A DNA stretch of 64,000 bases from Cylindrotheca closterium (Eukaryota > Bacillariophyta > Bacillariophyceae > Bacillariales > Bacillariaceae), in contig CAKOGP040000224.1 in assembly GCA_933822405.4 (NCBI GenBank), positions 417,868 to 481,867 on the forward strand, written 5' to 3'. Under the pieces are notes generated by a model. The model worked only from the letters and a program-made list of their open reading frames with translations. It made no database searches and was not told the DNA's origin. The position numbers and the translations under genes are program-made. Shown here one piece after another: positions 20,683 to 29,880 of the stretch (positions are counted from its first letter, which is position 1; the number at the start of each line of letters is the position of its first letter).

Positions 20683-22443
20683 ATGACAAGTTGCTTTGAA
20701 TTCAATTCAGGGAAGCAGCTCTGCAATGCTCCTCCTACTTTTACCAATCACGGTACTAGACAAGATGAGTCATTCGTGTCAATTATAAGCAATACTAATA
20801 ACAAAGAAGATGACGATCACCAGGAAAATAATATGAAAAAGGATGAGACACTGGATGCCATGCTGTCTCAGGCATTCAATCGACTCACATTCCAGGAACG
20901 ACAAGAGCAACAAGACCTTCTCCATGGTGTGGATGGCACACTTCCGGAAGATAAAGACTTTGTGGAAATCGCTCTTCAGGAATTAGACAACCACCTGATA
21001 CGCATTAAACATGGAAGTGTGTATGAGACTGCGGAAAAGATGGACCCAAAGTATGCTGGTTCCAGAGCCTTTCGGATTATGTTTTTGAGAGGAAATCGAT
21101 ATGATGCTAAAGCTGCAGCGGACCAGACGCTGCGATTCTTTGCACAGAAACAAAAGTTATTCGGAACAGAAAAATTGGTAAAAGAGATCACGATTGACGA
21201 TTTAGACGAGGATGATCGAGCTTGCTTGCGAACAGGATGCATTCAAATTGCTGGAAAAGACAGATCCGATAGACACATCATTTTGCAGGTTCCAGGTCTG
21301 AGATCCTTCAAAATTTTACAGAACGAATTGCGTGTGCGCTACTACATTTTCATGAGAGTTTTGGAGGGAGAGGTAGCACAGAAGCGTGGTGCCATTTATT
21401 TGACTTATATTGTAGGTCATTTCAGGGACAAGAGAGAGGGTGGTGGTTATTTGGAGAATCACAATTTGAGCATGGCTCTCCCGCTTTATCCCGCAGCCTT
21501 TCATGTTTGCACGGACGATTTTGCGCAGGGTGTTCTTGGCAACTTGGTAGTCCGAGCCATGCCAGCCCAAGCTCGCGCCCGTTTTCGATTACACTTTGGT
21601 ACACATCTAGAGTGCAAATATCACTTGTCGACCTATGGCATTCCCGGCGAGCTCCTCCCTCTTTCAGCAGAGACCAACGAAATGGATTTGGAACCACATC
21701 TTCGATGGTGCCGTTCCTGTTTCACAAAAACTGACAGAACCGAATTAGATCATCAGGATGACGAGCCAAAAACGAATAATCATCATTCCTCATCTCCTGC
21801 CCATGGTGGACTAATCACAGTACCCAATCCAAACGATGTCCTCTTTATGGGATCCAAGAGGAGAGACAATGTTGGCAACGAACGTCTTCGAAAACTGGTG
21901 AAAGATGCGGCAAAATTATATGCTTCAGGCTCGAATGAAGACAAGAGACGTTTGGTCGACGGCATAATTGGTGATATACACGAGTCGGGGGGACTCTTTC
22001 TGAAGCAAGTCCAAAAGGGAAATGAACGCTGGGAAGAAATATCGTTAGCAAAGGTACGAGAAAAGATTACACAACGCTTTCGCAACCACAATCGTCGGCG
22101 AGAATCCGTCTTTCAGTTAGTCCGCGGGGGGACTCGGATCTCGGATGTTCCACTGCCCAAGGATGTGGTATTGGGGCGAGCCCAAAAGAGTCAGGGCAAT
22201 GAATTATTGCATGGTCTCATTAAAGATCGATCGGAGGATTATGATTCATTGAATCGTGGCATGAAGGTGATTGTGGTGGATGCTATCATTGAGCGAATCA
22301 AGAGCGAGGGCGGTAGATTTCTGCAACCAACCCCGGACCTGGATGGATATGTCGAGCTCTCTGTGGATTCGACTAGGGATCGAGTGTCCACCTACTTTCG
22401 CAACTATCGGCGGCCTTCCAGGAAAGTGCAGGTCGGCAAGTAA
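20683..22443 (+). CDS. Gene C: CRAL-TRIO/Sec14-like protein with two DUF6824-type domains
   Basis: 586 aa from the ATG at 20683 (MTSCFEFNSGKQ), intronless. An earlier in-frame ATG at 20632 would add 17 residues. Family motif LTFQERQEQQDLLHGV is near residue 68. FRIMFLRGNRYDAKAAADQT, EITIDDLDEDD and GKDRSDRHIILQVPGL mark the CRAL-TRIO-like module, which closes with MPAQARARFRLHFGTHLECK and YHLSTYGIP. First DUF6824-type domain about 384-470 (DVLFMGSKRRDNVGNERLR; here Gly-Gly-Leu-Phe replaces the usual GGRF). Second about 493-580 (DVVLGRAQKSQGNELLHGL ... GGRFLQ, FRNYRRP). It converges on the glycosyltransferase gene with about 104 bp between stops. Confidence 0.82.
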   Translation: MTSCFEFNSGKQLCNAPPTFTNHGTRQDESFVSIISNTNNKEDDDHQENNMKKDETLDAMLSQAFNRLTFQERQEQQDLLHGVDGTLPEDKDFVEIALQELDNHLIRIKHGSVYETAEKMDPKYAGSRAFRIMFLRGNRYDAKAAADQTLRFFAQKQKLFGTEKLVKEITIDDLDEDDRACLRTGCIQIAGKDRSDRHIILQVPGLRSFKILQNELRVRYYIFMRVLEGEVAQKRGAIYLTYIVGHFRDKREGGGYLENHNLSMALPLYPAAFHVCTDDFAQGVLGNLVVRAMPAQARARFRLHFGTHLECKYHLSTYGIPGELLPLSAETNEMDLEPHLRWCRSCFTKTDRTELDHQDDEPKTNNHHSSSPAHGGLITVPNPNDVLFMGSKRRDNVGNERLRKLVKDAAKLYASGSNEDKRRLVDGIIGDIHESGGLFLKQVQKGNERWEEISLAKVREKITQRFRNHNRRRESVFQLVRGGTRISDVPLPKDVVLGRAQKSQGNELLHGLIKDRSEDYDSLNRGMKVIVVDAIIERIKSEGGRFLQPTPDLDGYVELSVDSTRDRVSTYFRNYRRPSRKVQVGK

Positions 22444-22547
22444 AACGATTTTCAATTTTAAAATAGTAATAGAATACAATCAATCCCAAAGTATATAGGA
22501 GAATAGCATTATAAAGTTATATATAAATATTTCACTTGCTCTTGTTA

Positions 22548-24248
22548 TTATGAATGTTCCACCAATGTCAAATCGGGGCGTTCTTGTTTCGTGGGTGCTT
22601 GCCCATCCAATTGGTCCACTGACGTGAGTGCCGTTCCAAAGACAATCTCTTCCATGCGATGCCAGGTTCGATGCCTTCCCATGACGGTGGCATAACCATT
22701 CTGTGCAATTTCTAGTCGCTTCTTGGTGCGCTTGTCACTGGAATAATATCGAATGTAACGCTTCAATTCCTCCAAATTGTGATAGACCACCAGATTGGTT
22801 CCATTTTGAAAATGGGGCGGCATGGCCAAAATGGGATCCGTCAATACCAGAGCACCACTGGCCATGGCTTCAAACAGCCGATAATGTCCTTCCCATTCGT
22901 CCCGTTGTGCCAAGACGATAATTTTGGATCGCAGCATGGCTTCGACGTAGCCTTGGTCGGATCCTGCAAACGAAGTGACATTTGCTCCCAACGATTGCAC
23001 CTTGTCAGCCACCAATCGACGCAAAAAGCCAAAGTGGGAATTGTCTCCTGGCTTCCAATTGAAAAGTAAATCATTGGTTCGCTCTAGTGGCTGCACTTTG
23101 CTAGTGGTCACATTGTGCATCAAATCCACAAAGGATTCCCGCAAGACCAATGGAGCAAAGTGGACCACATCGCCACCCTCATTCTCCATTAATTGACCTG
23201 GATAGATCCAATTGAACGTCATGTCGTAATATCTCTTTTCCACCACGGATCGTTTGGTATACTTGGTCTTGTAATCGTCCAAAAAGGCACACTTGGTGTG
23301 ACGATGACTGGCCGAAAAGTCCATCAACAGTATCGAGTCCGAACGAGAAATGCTCGTTTTCTGAAGCATGGTATGCAAGAGTCCACAATCCCGATCCATA
23401 CTTCCCCAATCCACGACATACAGCAGGGGCAATTCTGATTTACGCTCAAAGACTTGAAGACTGGCCAATTGCCGTTCGGTAGCGTGCAATTGGGCAATCG
23501 AAATGGCCGTAATTTCTAGATAACTAGAACGCTCGAGTCCATCCAAAATGAATTTACTCGTGCGATCCGGCGTCGTGGCATCGGCCAAGAAATGCACTTG
23601 CGTTTGCGCAGTAGGCAAAAATGGTTCCGGAGACAATCGAAGCCGTGACGGTGGCGTGACATCAACGTCTGGCACCTTGTTCTCTTCCTCCTCTTTGGCT
23701 GTTCGTTGTCTCAGATTGTGGTTCTTCTTGTGACTGTTACTGCTGCTGCTGCTCTTGAGGAGCAACAAATTGTCGGGCAGACCCCGCTTGGCACGAATCA
23801 ATGGATTGTTGGAATGCTGCTGCTGCTGCTGCAACGAAAATGAATGGTCGTAATAACCATTGGGGATATCATAATTGCGAGTAAGCTTTTCCAGTGCCAT
23901 GCGTTCATAGGGCGATGCCGTCAAGAGCCACGTGACCAGTAACGAAGCAATCCCCAACAATAGCTTGTTGCTCTTGGTAAGCAAGCGCAAACATTCACTG
24001 CTCAAGGAATATTGAGTATTGTGATGATTCGAATGATGCAATGGTCGTATTATTCGTTTGCGGGGAGACGTCAGTCGCAAGGACTGCAAGGTTGGGGAAG
24101 AAGAAGATGGTGTGGAGATTGAGGGAGGTGAAGAAGAAGAAGAAGATGAAGTGCTGGAGGATCTGGACGACAGTGCCGAAGATGGCGTTTGTCGCAAGGT
24201 CGTGCTTCCATTGTGGGAGCTGGATTTGTGAGGTGTGGCATACATCAT
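22548..24248 (-). CDS. Type II membrane glycosyltransferase (GT-B, Glyco_trans_1_2-like)
   Basis: 566 aa from Met at 24248 (MMYATPHKSSS). The frame stays open 48 codons further to 24392, but that extension is encoded by a TTTGTG-type repeat and is doubtful. A Ser-rich cytoplasmic tail (about 1-90) is followed by one membrane helix, KLLLGIASLLVTWLLTASPY, then a low-complexity stem and a catalytic region. The C-terminal half reads SKIIVLAQRDEWEGHYRLFE and AMASGALVLTDPI, then FQNGTNLVVYHNLEELKRYI and a terminal HRTWHRMEEI. This is the nucleotide-sugar-binding half of GT-B enzymes of the PF13524 type, in which Glu of RLFEAMASG contacts the donor. A Golgi location is inferred from topology. Donor and acceptor unknown; relation to exostosin-like enzymes is possible. 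Confidence 0.78.
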   Translation of the reverse strand: MMYATPHKSSSHNGSTTLRQTPSSALSSRSSSTSSSSSSSPPSISTPSSSSPTLQSLRLTSPRKRIIRPLHHSNHHNTQYSLSSECLRLLTKSNKLLLGIASLLVTWLLTASPYERMALEKLTRNYDIPNGYYDHSFSLQQQQQHSNNPLIRAKRGLPDNLLLLKSSSSSNSHKKNHNLRQRTAKEEEENKVPDVDVTPPSRLRLSPEPFLPTAQTQVHFLADATTPDRTSKFILDGLERSSYLEITAISIAQLHATERQLASLQVFERKSELPLLYVVDWGSMDRDCGLLHTMLQKTSISRSDSILLMDFSASHRHTKCAFLDDYKTKYTKRSVVEKRYYDMTFNWIYPGQLMENEGGDVVHFAPLVLRESFVDLMHNVTTSKVQPLERTNDLLFNWKPGDNSHFGFLRRLVADKVQSLGANVTSFAGSDQGYVEAMLRSKIIVLAQRDEWEGHYRLFEAMASGALVLTDPILAMPPHFQNGTNLVVYHNLEELKRYIRYYSSDKRTKKRLEIAQNGYATVMGRHRTWHRMEEIVFGTALTSVDQLDGQAPTKQERPDLTLVEHS

Positions 24249-25160
24249 TGTCTTCTTCTTGTTTTGTGTTTTGTGCTTTGTGCTTTGTGTTTTGTGTGCA
24301 GTGCGTGCAGTGTGCAGTGAGTAATGCTTTGATTCTGAGATTGTTGTGCAAGCTTGGCAATTTGTGTGCTCTTTTCGTTTGCTCTGTCTCAATGATTGAC
24401 TGATGCACTATACTTTGACTATTGTGTATGGTCTGCGTGTATGTGTATGGCTTGTGTGTGCGTGGCAATGATGATGGTATAATGGTATAATGGTAATGAT
24501 GCACTACTGTGTAGTATCAAAACAAAGCGTAAGGGAGTTGTAGATCGAAAACGCGGCGGACAAAAGTGAGAGTATTCACAAGCGAGACAGCCAAGCCATA
24601 TTCAACGCATAAACCCGGATTTGCATTAATTGCGGAACATTCAAATGCCCCGACTGCGCGGGATTCCGTAGGCGGGGTGGGTTCAAATATGAATGGGAGA
24701 CGCGTAATTAGAGGAAGCACATGATTGGTCGAGGCGGGAGTTACGAACTCCAGGAGTGTCCGTACTCAAATCCGGGTCCTGGTTTGACAGCCGGATTCCA
24801 GATATTCTGGTACTGACACATCGTTGACGAATACGGCGAAACGCCTGCCTTTCAAGAACCAATACGCTGCCAATTCGATACCGTGCAGGTGCATGTGCAA
24901 GACATTCAAACGACGGAATAGTTAGAATCCGCGGAACCATTTTAGTGGGTGACCGAGATTTTTGTCGGAGGTGCATACGAAAGGTAAGGCCAATGAAGTG
25001 AGTACATAAGATTCACTACCTACACAAACGATTCGTTCAATTTTTTACGATTGACCAAGTACGGTAATAAAGCAAAGCAAAGCAAAGCAAACCAAACCAA
25101 ACACTATAACACTCACGCGCACGGAAGCAAAAGCAGTATAACAGTCTAACAGCCAGTACA
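24249..25160. other. Divergent intergenic region
   Basis: About 900 bp between divergent genes. It contains a TTTGTG/GTGCAG degenerate repeat (about 24258-24325), and an (AAAGC)n/(AAACC)n run at about 25068-25101, shortly before the small acidic gene. No tRNA-like cloverleaf or convincing ORF was seen. Confidence 0.5.
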
Positions 25161-25436
25161 ATGAAGGTATTCAACAAGACCAAGTCCGCTAGCAAGCTTC
25201 AAGACGAGCAAGCTGCTGCTCAACAAAAGGAACCTCTGACACCTCAAAAGAGTGAGGATTCGGAAGAGTCCAGTGATGACGATGAGGAAGAGATGATTGC
25301 TGCAGAACGAGAAGAAGAAGAAGAAGTTGGAGCTGTGGGAAAGATTTTGAATTCCCTCGCTGGTATCTGCGGTGGAGGTTCGTCTACCAACAACGATGAA
25401 TGGTGCCATATGAAGGAGGGCATGGCTGAAATCTAA
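25161..25436 (+). CDS. Small acidic hypothetical protein
   Basis: 91 aa, starting MKVFNKTKSASKLQDEQ in an AGTACAATGAAGG context. The middle is strongly acidic (Ser/Asp/Glu runs, about residues 31-56), followed by VGAVGKILNSLAGICGGGSS and a short tail ending in WCHMKEGMAEI. No family recognised. The clean start, the change from charged to small hydrophobic residues and the isolated position support a real gene, but a frame of this size in repeat-rich DNA could arise by chance. Confidence 0.45.
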   Translation: MKVFNKTKSASKLQDEQAAAQQKEPLTPQKSEDSEESSDDDEEEMIAAEREEEEEVGAVGKILNSLAGICGGGSSTNNDEWCHMKEGMAEI

Positions 25437-25892
25437 TAACCATCAAGGCTTCTCATCAAGACTAGATGATGATTTCGTATCGTGTCAATCGTGAATTCAT
25501 ATTGCAGTTGGTTGTGTTGCTAGGGCCCGGAGGGATGGATGGGGAAAAGGATGCGTGTTGTCTCGCCAGTCCGTGTAGGCGATTTCATTACGAAACTATG
25601 CTGGAGGTTGGATGCATTTGGTTGAGTTGTAGTTGTGTGAATACTGCCAAGAGGAACCGTTCCAATTGGTAATGGATATGTATCTATATGTATCTATTTC
25701 TGCAACCTCAACTTAGTATTGATTTCTCTCTCTCTTGAATCTAACAAATAATAACTGTGTGTACTATTAGCATTATTTAAAAACTTCAGATCATTATTTA
25801 TTAATACTCGTTACTTGTTATTTCGCTTGGGTGCAAGTTGTAGCGCTTTATGGTGATAGCAGGTCTCATCATGCGCACCTCCTTGGACCATC
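25437..25892. other. Convergent intergenic region
   Basis: No coding potential recognised. It must contain the 3' ends of the small acidic gene and of the minus-strand secreted-type gene. Confidence 0.5.
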
Positions 25893-27434
25893 CTACTCTT
25901 GGTGCTTTGATTGTACTATTTCCTCGGCCATGGCCTTGGCATTTTGAACAAACAATTCTCGTGCGGCATCCTTATCACCACTTCCCCACAATTGTCCCAC
26001 TTGTGGTGTTAGCATTAACTTGGCACCCATTTCCCAATAACAACAAAGCATGGTGGTGGTGTGTCCCCATGCCTTCGATGCGGACTGCCGGATTCCTTGT
26101 CGGACGGCATTTTGTGTATCATCCTCCATGGCCGGAGGATTGATACCCTTGGTGGATCCACCCGCCACACAAAATCCCAATAGTGTTGGTGCTGTTTTTC
26201 CTGTAGAATCATCATTATCAGCCTCATCAGTATTTGATTCAGCAAATACATGGTCCAAGACGGAAAACATTTGTTTGCCAACTTGAAAGCCCAACTCGAT
26301 TCGTTCTGCTGTACTCAAGTTGCGTTCCTCCATGGCCGATATGCCAATGGGCGGTCTCGTTTCCAATAATAGTTTGGAACAATCCACTTGTTGGTCCTTC
26401 AACGCCTTTGCCAATCCATTCATGGCTTGGTCAAAATACTGGAATGATATATCATTGTTGTTGCCATTATCATTGTCATCACCATCACCATTCTCCCTAC
26501 TATCCTCCCGCCAGGGTACTTGAACCAAGAGGAGGGGCACCAATTCATGAGCTTGACATTGTTGGGCAGCACGAGCCAGACACTCCAATAGTGGTTGACA
26601 ATCAACAACAAGGCTCTTATTACTAATACTCATCGTACTAGTAGTACTAGAACTTGTACTAATTGTACTTGTAGAAGGAGATGATCCCAATAAATTGCAG
26701 TGGATGCGAACATAATCCATTCCAGCTTGGCGAAATTGGGACAACTTATTGTTTTCCTTCTTATTATGGTTTGCGTAATGGTCATTGTCACCAATCATTT
26801 GCCAATCATCCCATACGACACCGGCAAAAATGGGATCCTCAAATGGTTGTTTTGCCTTTTGTTGTTGTAGAAATGTCTGCAACGGCTTTGATGATGATGA
26901 TGACGATGATGATGGCGATGATGATGGTAATACATAATGTTCGGCAAAGGCCACCATACTGGTGTACTGGTACAGTTCGGGATTGGAATACAAGTGTGCC
27001 ATCATTTCGGCTCGTTCGGTTTGTATTATTGCTGTTGTCGATGATGATGAGGATGAGGATGAGGATTCCAACAGCAATGAGTTCCAACCATAATCTTCCA
27101 TGCATCGATCCGTCATGGCTTGTTGGGAATACCCATCCATGTATTCTCCTCGTTGTCCTTGACTTCCAAATAAGATTTGAGGAAATCCTAGTAGTAATAA
27201 GCTTTCCTGCTCATTATTATTGGGTGATGGCGTTGGATCATCACCATTACGACAACGAGAAGAAGAATGGTGGTGGTGGTCCAGTAGAAGTCTCTTCCAC
27301 AATGATAATGGAATGCTACTACTTGTTGTTGGTGGTGATGTTATTGATAGTGCGGAAACGCCATTTTGGAAGCAGAGTAATACTATTGCTGACGTTACTA
27401 AAGAGGACGATGATGAGAGTGTCATCATCTTCAT
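25893..27434 (-). CDS. Unrecognised secreted- or plastid-type protein
   Basis: 513 aa, intronless. The N-terminus has a hydrophobic core (LVTSAIVLLCFQNGVSA) with likely cleavage VSA|LSIT, so the protein enters the ER; Leu at +1 leaves plastid import possible. After low-complexity Ser/Asn stretches the folded part begins near residue 165: FAGVVWDDWQMIGDN, FRQAGMDYVRIHCNLLG, a loop of Ser/Thr, then CLARAAQQCQAHELVPLLLV, LLLETRPPIGISAMEERNLS and TLLGFCVAGGSTKG, ending LMLTPQVGQLWGSGDKDAAR. The alternation of helices with short hydrophobic strands (VRIHCNLL, LVPLLLVQV, KLLLETRPP, TLLGFCVAG) suggests an alpha/beta barrel, but no family was recognised. The opposite strand is also open for long stretches but lacks a signal sequence or conserved character. 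Confidence 0.65.
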   Translation of the reverse strand: MKMMTLSSSSSLVTSAIVLLCFQNGVSALSITSPPTTSSSIPLSLWKRLLLDHHHHSSSRCRNGDDPTPSPNNNEQESLLLLGFPQILFGSQGQRGEYMDGYSQQAMTDRCMEDYGWNSLLLESSSSSSSSSTTAIIQTERAEMMAHLYSNPELYQYTSMVAFAEHYVLPSSSPSSSSSSSSKPLQTFLQQQKAKQPFEDPIFAGVVWDDWQMIGDNDHYANHNKKENNKLSQFRQAGMDYVRIHCNLLGSSPSTSTISTSSSTTSTMSISNKSLVVDCQPLLECLARAAQQCQAHELVPLLLVQVPWREDSRENGDGDDNDNGNNNDISFQYFDQAMNGLAKALKDQQVDCSKLLLETRPPIGISAMEERNLSTAERIELGFQVGKQMFSVLDHVFAESNTDEADNDDSTGKTAPTLLGFCVAGGSTKGINPPAMEDDTQNAVRQGIRQSASKAWGHTTTMLCCYWEMGAKLMLTPQVGQLWGSGDKDAARELFVQNAKAMAEEIVQSKHQE

Positions 27435-27799
27435 GTCTTCATCTAATGAGATGTATATTATTTTGTTGCGGATTTTGGATTTTTAGACGTAAGGAAGCTA
27501 AGCTAGTCCAAGTCATTCCACATTTGACTACTCCGATCATTGTCGACTCGGGACTAGCATGTTCGATGTTACTTAGGGATAGTTTGAGATTTATGACCAG
27601 AAGTGGTTAATTAGAAACAATGGCTGGCGTTCTTTCACCTTTCGTTGGACTAACATTTATTTCGGCGTGACAGCGGACAGATGAATGCACAAATTTCAAA
27701 GAGAGTGTGGGAAACACGAAATACGATCACAATCAAAATTGAAAGTATACATACCAAACTTCAATAACACGCATTCCAATACGATAATACAATAGCAGC
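27435..27799. other. Divergent intergenic region
   Basis: 365 bp between divergent starts of the secreted-type gene and the 509-aa protein. No specific motif recognised. Confidence 0.5.
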
Positions 27800-29329
27800 A
27801 TGGCAAACAAGATGAAAGAAAGCGGAATCACCGTGGAAGAAAACAGCATTTCTTCTAGTTCGGACGAAGACAACTGCGATGATGCTTCTTCTTATCAATC
27901 TGGTTTGGAAGAAGATGATGAAGAGGACGAAGATGACACGCAATCCGCCTGTTCCATTTCTATAGCATCGTCGTCTTCGGAATCTTATTCCCAGCCTTCT
28001 GATGATCACGAGGAGGATGGAGATGATGATAATGATAATGATGAAGAGAGCGCTGCTGATGGTGAGGATGATGAGGATGAGGAAGAGCATGATGATTCAT
28101 CCTCTTCTTCTTCTTCTTCTTCGGAAGACTGGAATTACAAATTCTTTCCCAACGACAATTGCCGCATACGATTCAATGCAGAAATTGAAGTTTACGATAC
28201 CTTGAGTAGAAACGATTATACGCTACAAGAAAAATTGGCGTGTTTTCTATCGCCAAAAGACAAGAAGGCTCAATCCCATCGTCAGAACAAGTCCATTGCC
28301 AAATTGGAATGGTGGATGGAAGAGACTCCGGAAAGTCGGAATGGTTCGAACCGGAGTAAAAGTTTGTACTACTATGTTCGTGAAGACAATGGTAAAGGAG
28401 AACCCAAGTTTATTGCACGGGGATTGCATCAAATGACGGACAGTGGGTACGATCGCATGAACGACATGAAGAATTTGTGTGTGGAGGCTGTCTTGCACGA
28501 ACAAGATGCCCAATGGAGGGATTGGCATAGGCGTTGTATCGAACAAGAACAAGAGGCAGAAGAAGAAAATGAACGACCGTTGCTATTGTGGGATTGGGAT
28601 CGAATTTCCGAAACTTCCATTGATGCGAGTCGGGGAGCCATCATTGAAGCCATTAAGATTGCCAAGCGGGATCGGCAATTGGCCGAAAAGGCATATTTGC
28701 AGCTTGGAAAAAGTGAAAAACAACAACAACAACAAAGTACTACTACTAACAAGACGAACAACAAGGAGAATATCAAGGAGAACATTGAGGAAAGGACCAA
28801 GGCAACAAAGACGGTGCGAAGTCAAGTCCTACAAGATGCTGGTACAAAGAAGCCTAATACATCACCAAGGAGCGCTACTCCCACAACCATTACTACTACT
28901 TTGACATCCTCAGTCGCTCCATCAGATATATTGGTGACCACTCTGAATGATGAACATGATGACAGTGGTCATCATGATGACACTGACACTAATACTAATA
29001 ATAATGATGAACATGAGGATGAGGATGAGGATGACCGCCTGGAAGTGGTTTCGGTGGACAGTACCCTCACGGGTGATCGGTCCCTGCTGACACTGGTGGA
29101 CGATCGATCCATTGTCACACCCCCCACCGATGACGAAGAAACGATGGATGCCATCTCCGCCCTGAAACGTCGTCTCAGTTGGCAAGAACAACAGCATCCT
29201 TGCAAGGCGGCTCACGAAGCTGCCAATGCGACTGCGGCTGCCTTTCATCACGATGCCGCCACTACCACCACAATCTTGTTGGATGGGGGAAAACGAAGGG
29301 CCAGTGCACCGCCATTGCGACGGCATTGA
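27800..29329 (+). CDS. Hypothetical protein with DYT-type diatom motif; paralogue of the next gene
   Basis: 509 aa, intronless. Residues 1-110 are an acidic Asp/Glu/Ser tail. A compact conserved region follows: CRIRFNAEIEVYDTLSRNDY and TLQEKLACFL (about 121-150), then FIARGLHQMTDSGYDRMNDM, VEAVLHEQDAQWRDW and IDASRGAIIEAIKIAKRDRQ with LAEKAYLQL, probably helical. The rest is Thr/Asn/Asp low complexity with a short end KRRASAPPLRRH. The pattern [VI]RF....V......[DN]Y[TS]..E...C recurs in many uncharacterised diatom proteins and, with the same downstream helices, in the neighbouring gene. No enzymatic motif; function unknown. Confidence 0.72.
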   Translation: MANKMKESGITVEENSISSSSDEDNCDDASSYQSGLEEDDEEDEDDTQSACSISIASSSSESYSQPSDDHEEDGDDDNDNDEESAADGEDDEDEEEHDDSSSSSSSSSEDWNYKFFPNDNCRIRFNAEIEVYDTLSRNDYTLQEKLACFLSPKDKKAQSHRQNKSIAKLEWWMEETPESRNGSNRSKSLYYYVREDNGKGEPKFIARGLHQMTDSGYDRMNDMKNLCVEAVLHEQDAQWRDWHRRCIEQEQEAEEENERPLLLWDWDRISETSIDASRGAIIEAIKIAKRDRQLAEKAYLQLGKSEKQQQQQSTTTNKTNNKENIKENIEERTKATKTVRSQVLQDAGTKKPNTSPRSATPTTITTTLTSSVAPSDILVTTLNDEHDDSGHHDDTDTNTNNNDEHEDEDEDDRLEVVSVDSTLTGDRSLLTLVDDRSIVTPPTDDEETMDAISALKRRLSWQEQQHPCKAAHEAANATAAAFHHDAATTTTILLDGGKRRASAPPLRRH

Positions 29330-29880
29330 AAAAATGATAAAACAGTCATGAGTCATAGCTACAGAAATATAGAGGGGATAATAGGACTACGACTTCTATT
29401 ATTATAATGAATGGTAATAGTACCTTACCAAGCATATGCATGAATGCATTTATTTTTATTCTAGAGGAGAGTAACCAGTAGTCATGGGGGACCCTAGTAC
29501 ATGGTCCACTCGTATTCGTTCATTTCTTTTTCATGTGGGGCCAATGAAATCACAGACGGGCTTCTTTCCTCGTTTGTGTTGCATGTGCCTAATTTCTTGG
29601 CATAAATCTCGCACACCCTAAATAGTTCTTGATCTACATTTATGGGACGGGACAAGCTTGAGTCACTGGTTCGTAGCAAAAGTACCAAGTCTACGGTCAT
29701 TTTCACGAATAACCAAAAATCGGCTACCGTAATAGCCTGCATGCGGAGGTTGCGTGCAGGATCTGTATAATATATATCTCGCGGGCGACGAAAATTTTGG
29801 AAATAAGACAAACCAACAACAAGCGCAACAACAACATAATCTACAAAAAGTCAATGGAACAAAAGTGAGGAGGGAATGCA
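29330..29880. other. Intergenic between the two DYT-motif paralogues
   Basis: 551 bp. A weak minus-strand frame (29494-29811) is listed separately. Otherwise A/T-rich with ATTATTATAATG near 29397. Confidence 0.4.
29494..29811 (-). CDS. Doubtful small ORF
   Basis: 105 codons (MSYFQNFRRPRDIYYTDPAR ... NEYEWTMY) of unusually normal amino-acid composition for this repeat-rich window, with one hydrophobic segment DFWLFVKMTVDLVLLL. It lies opposite and just upstream of the next + strand gene, so transcription of both would overlap near the promoter. No homology recognised; could be spurious. Confidence 0.25.
   Translation of the reverse strand: MSYFQNFRRPRDIYYTDPARNLRMQAITVADFWLFVKMTVDLVLLLRTSDSSLSRPINVDQELFRVCEIYAKKLGTCNTNEERSPSVISLAPHEKEMNEYEWTMY

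Noticed and set aside
24590..24790. tRNA-like TTCAAAT strings (ggttcaaatatg, tcaaatccggg)
   Set aside because: No matching acceptor stem, D arm or anticodon arm could be folded around them.
26681..27610. 309-codon + strand frame opposite the secreted-type protein
   Set aside because: Rich in Met/His/Trp from reversed trinucleotide runs. The minus frame has a signal peptide and consistent folded character.
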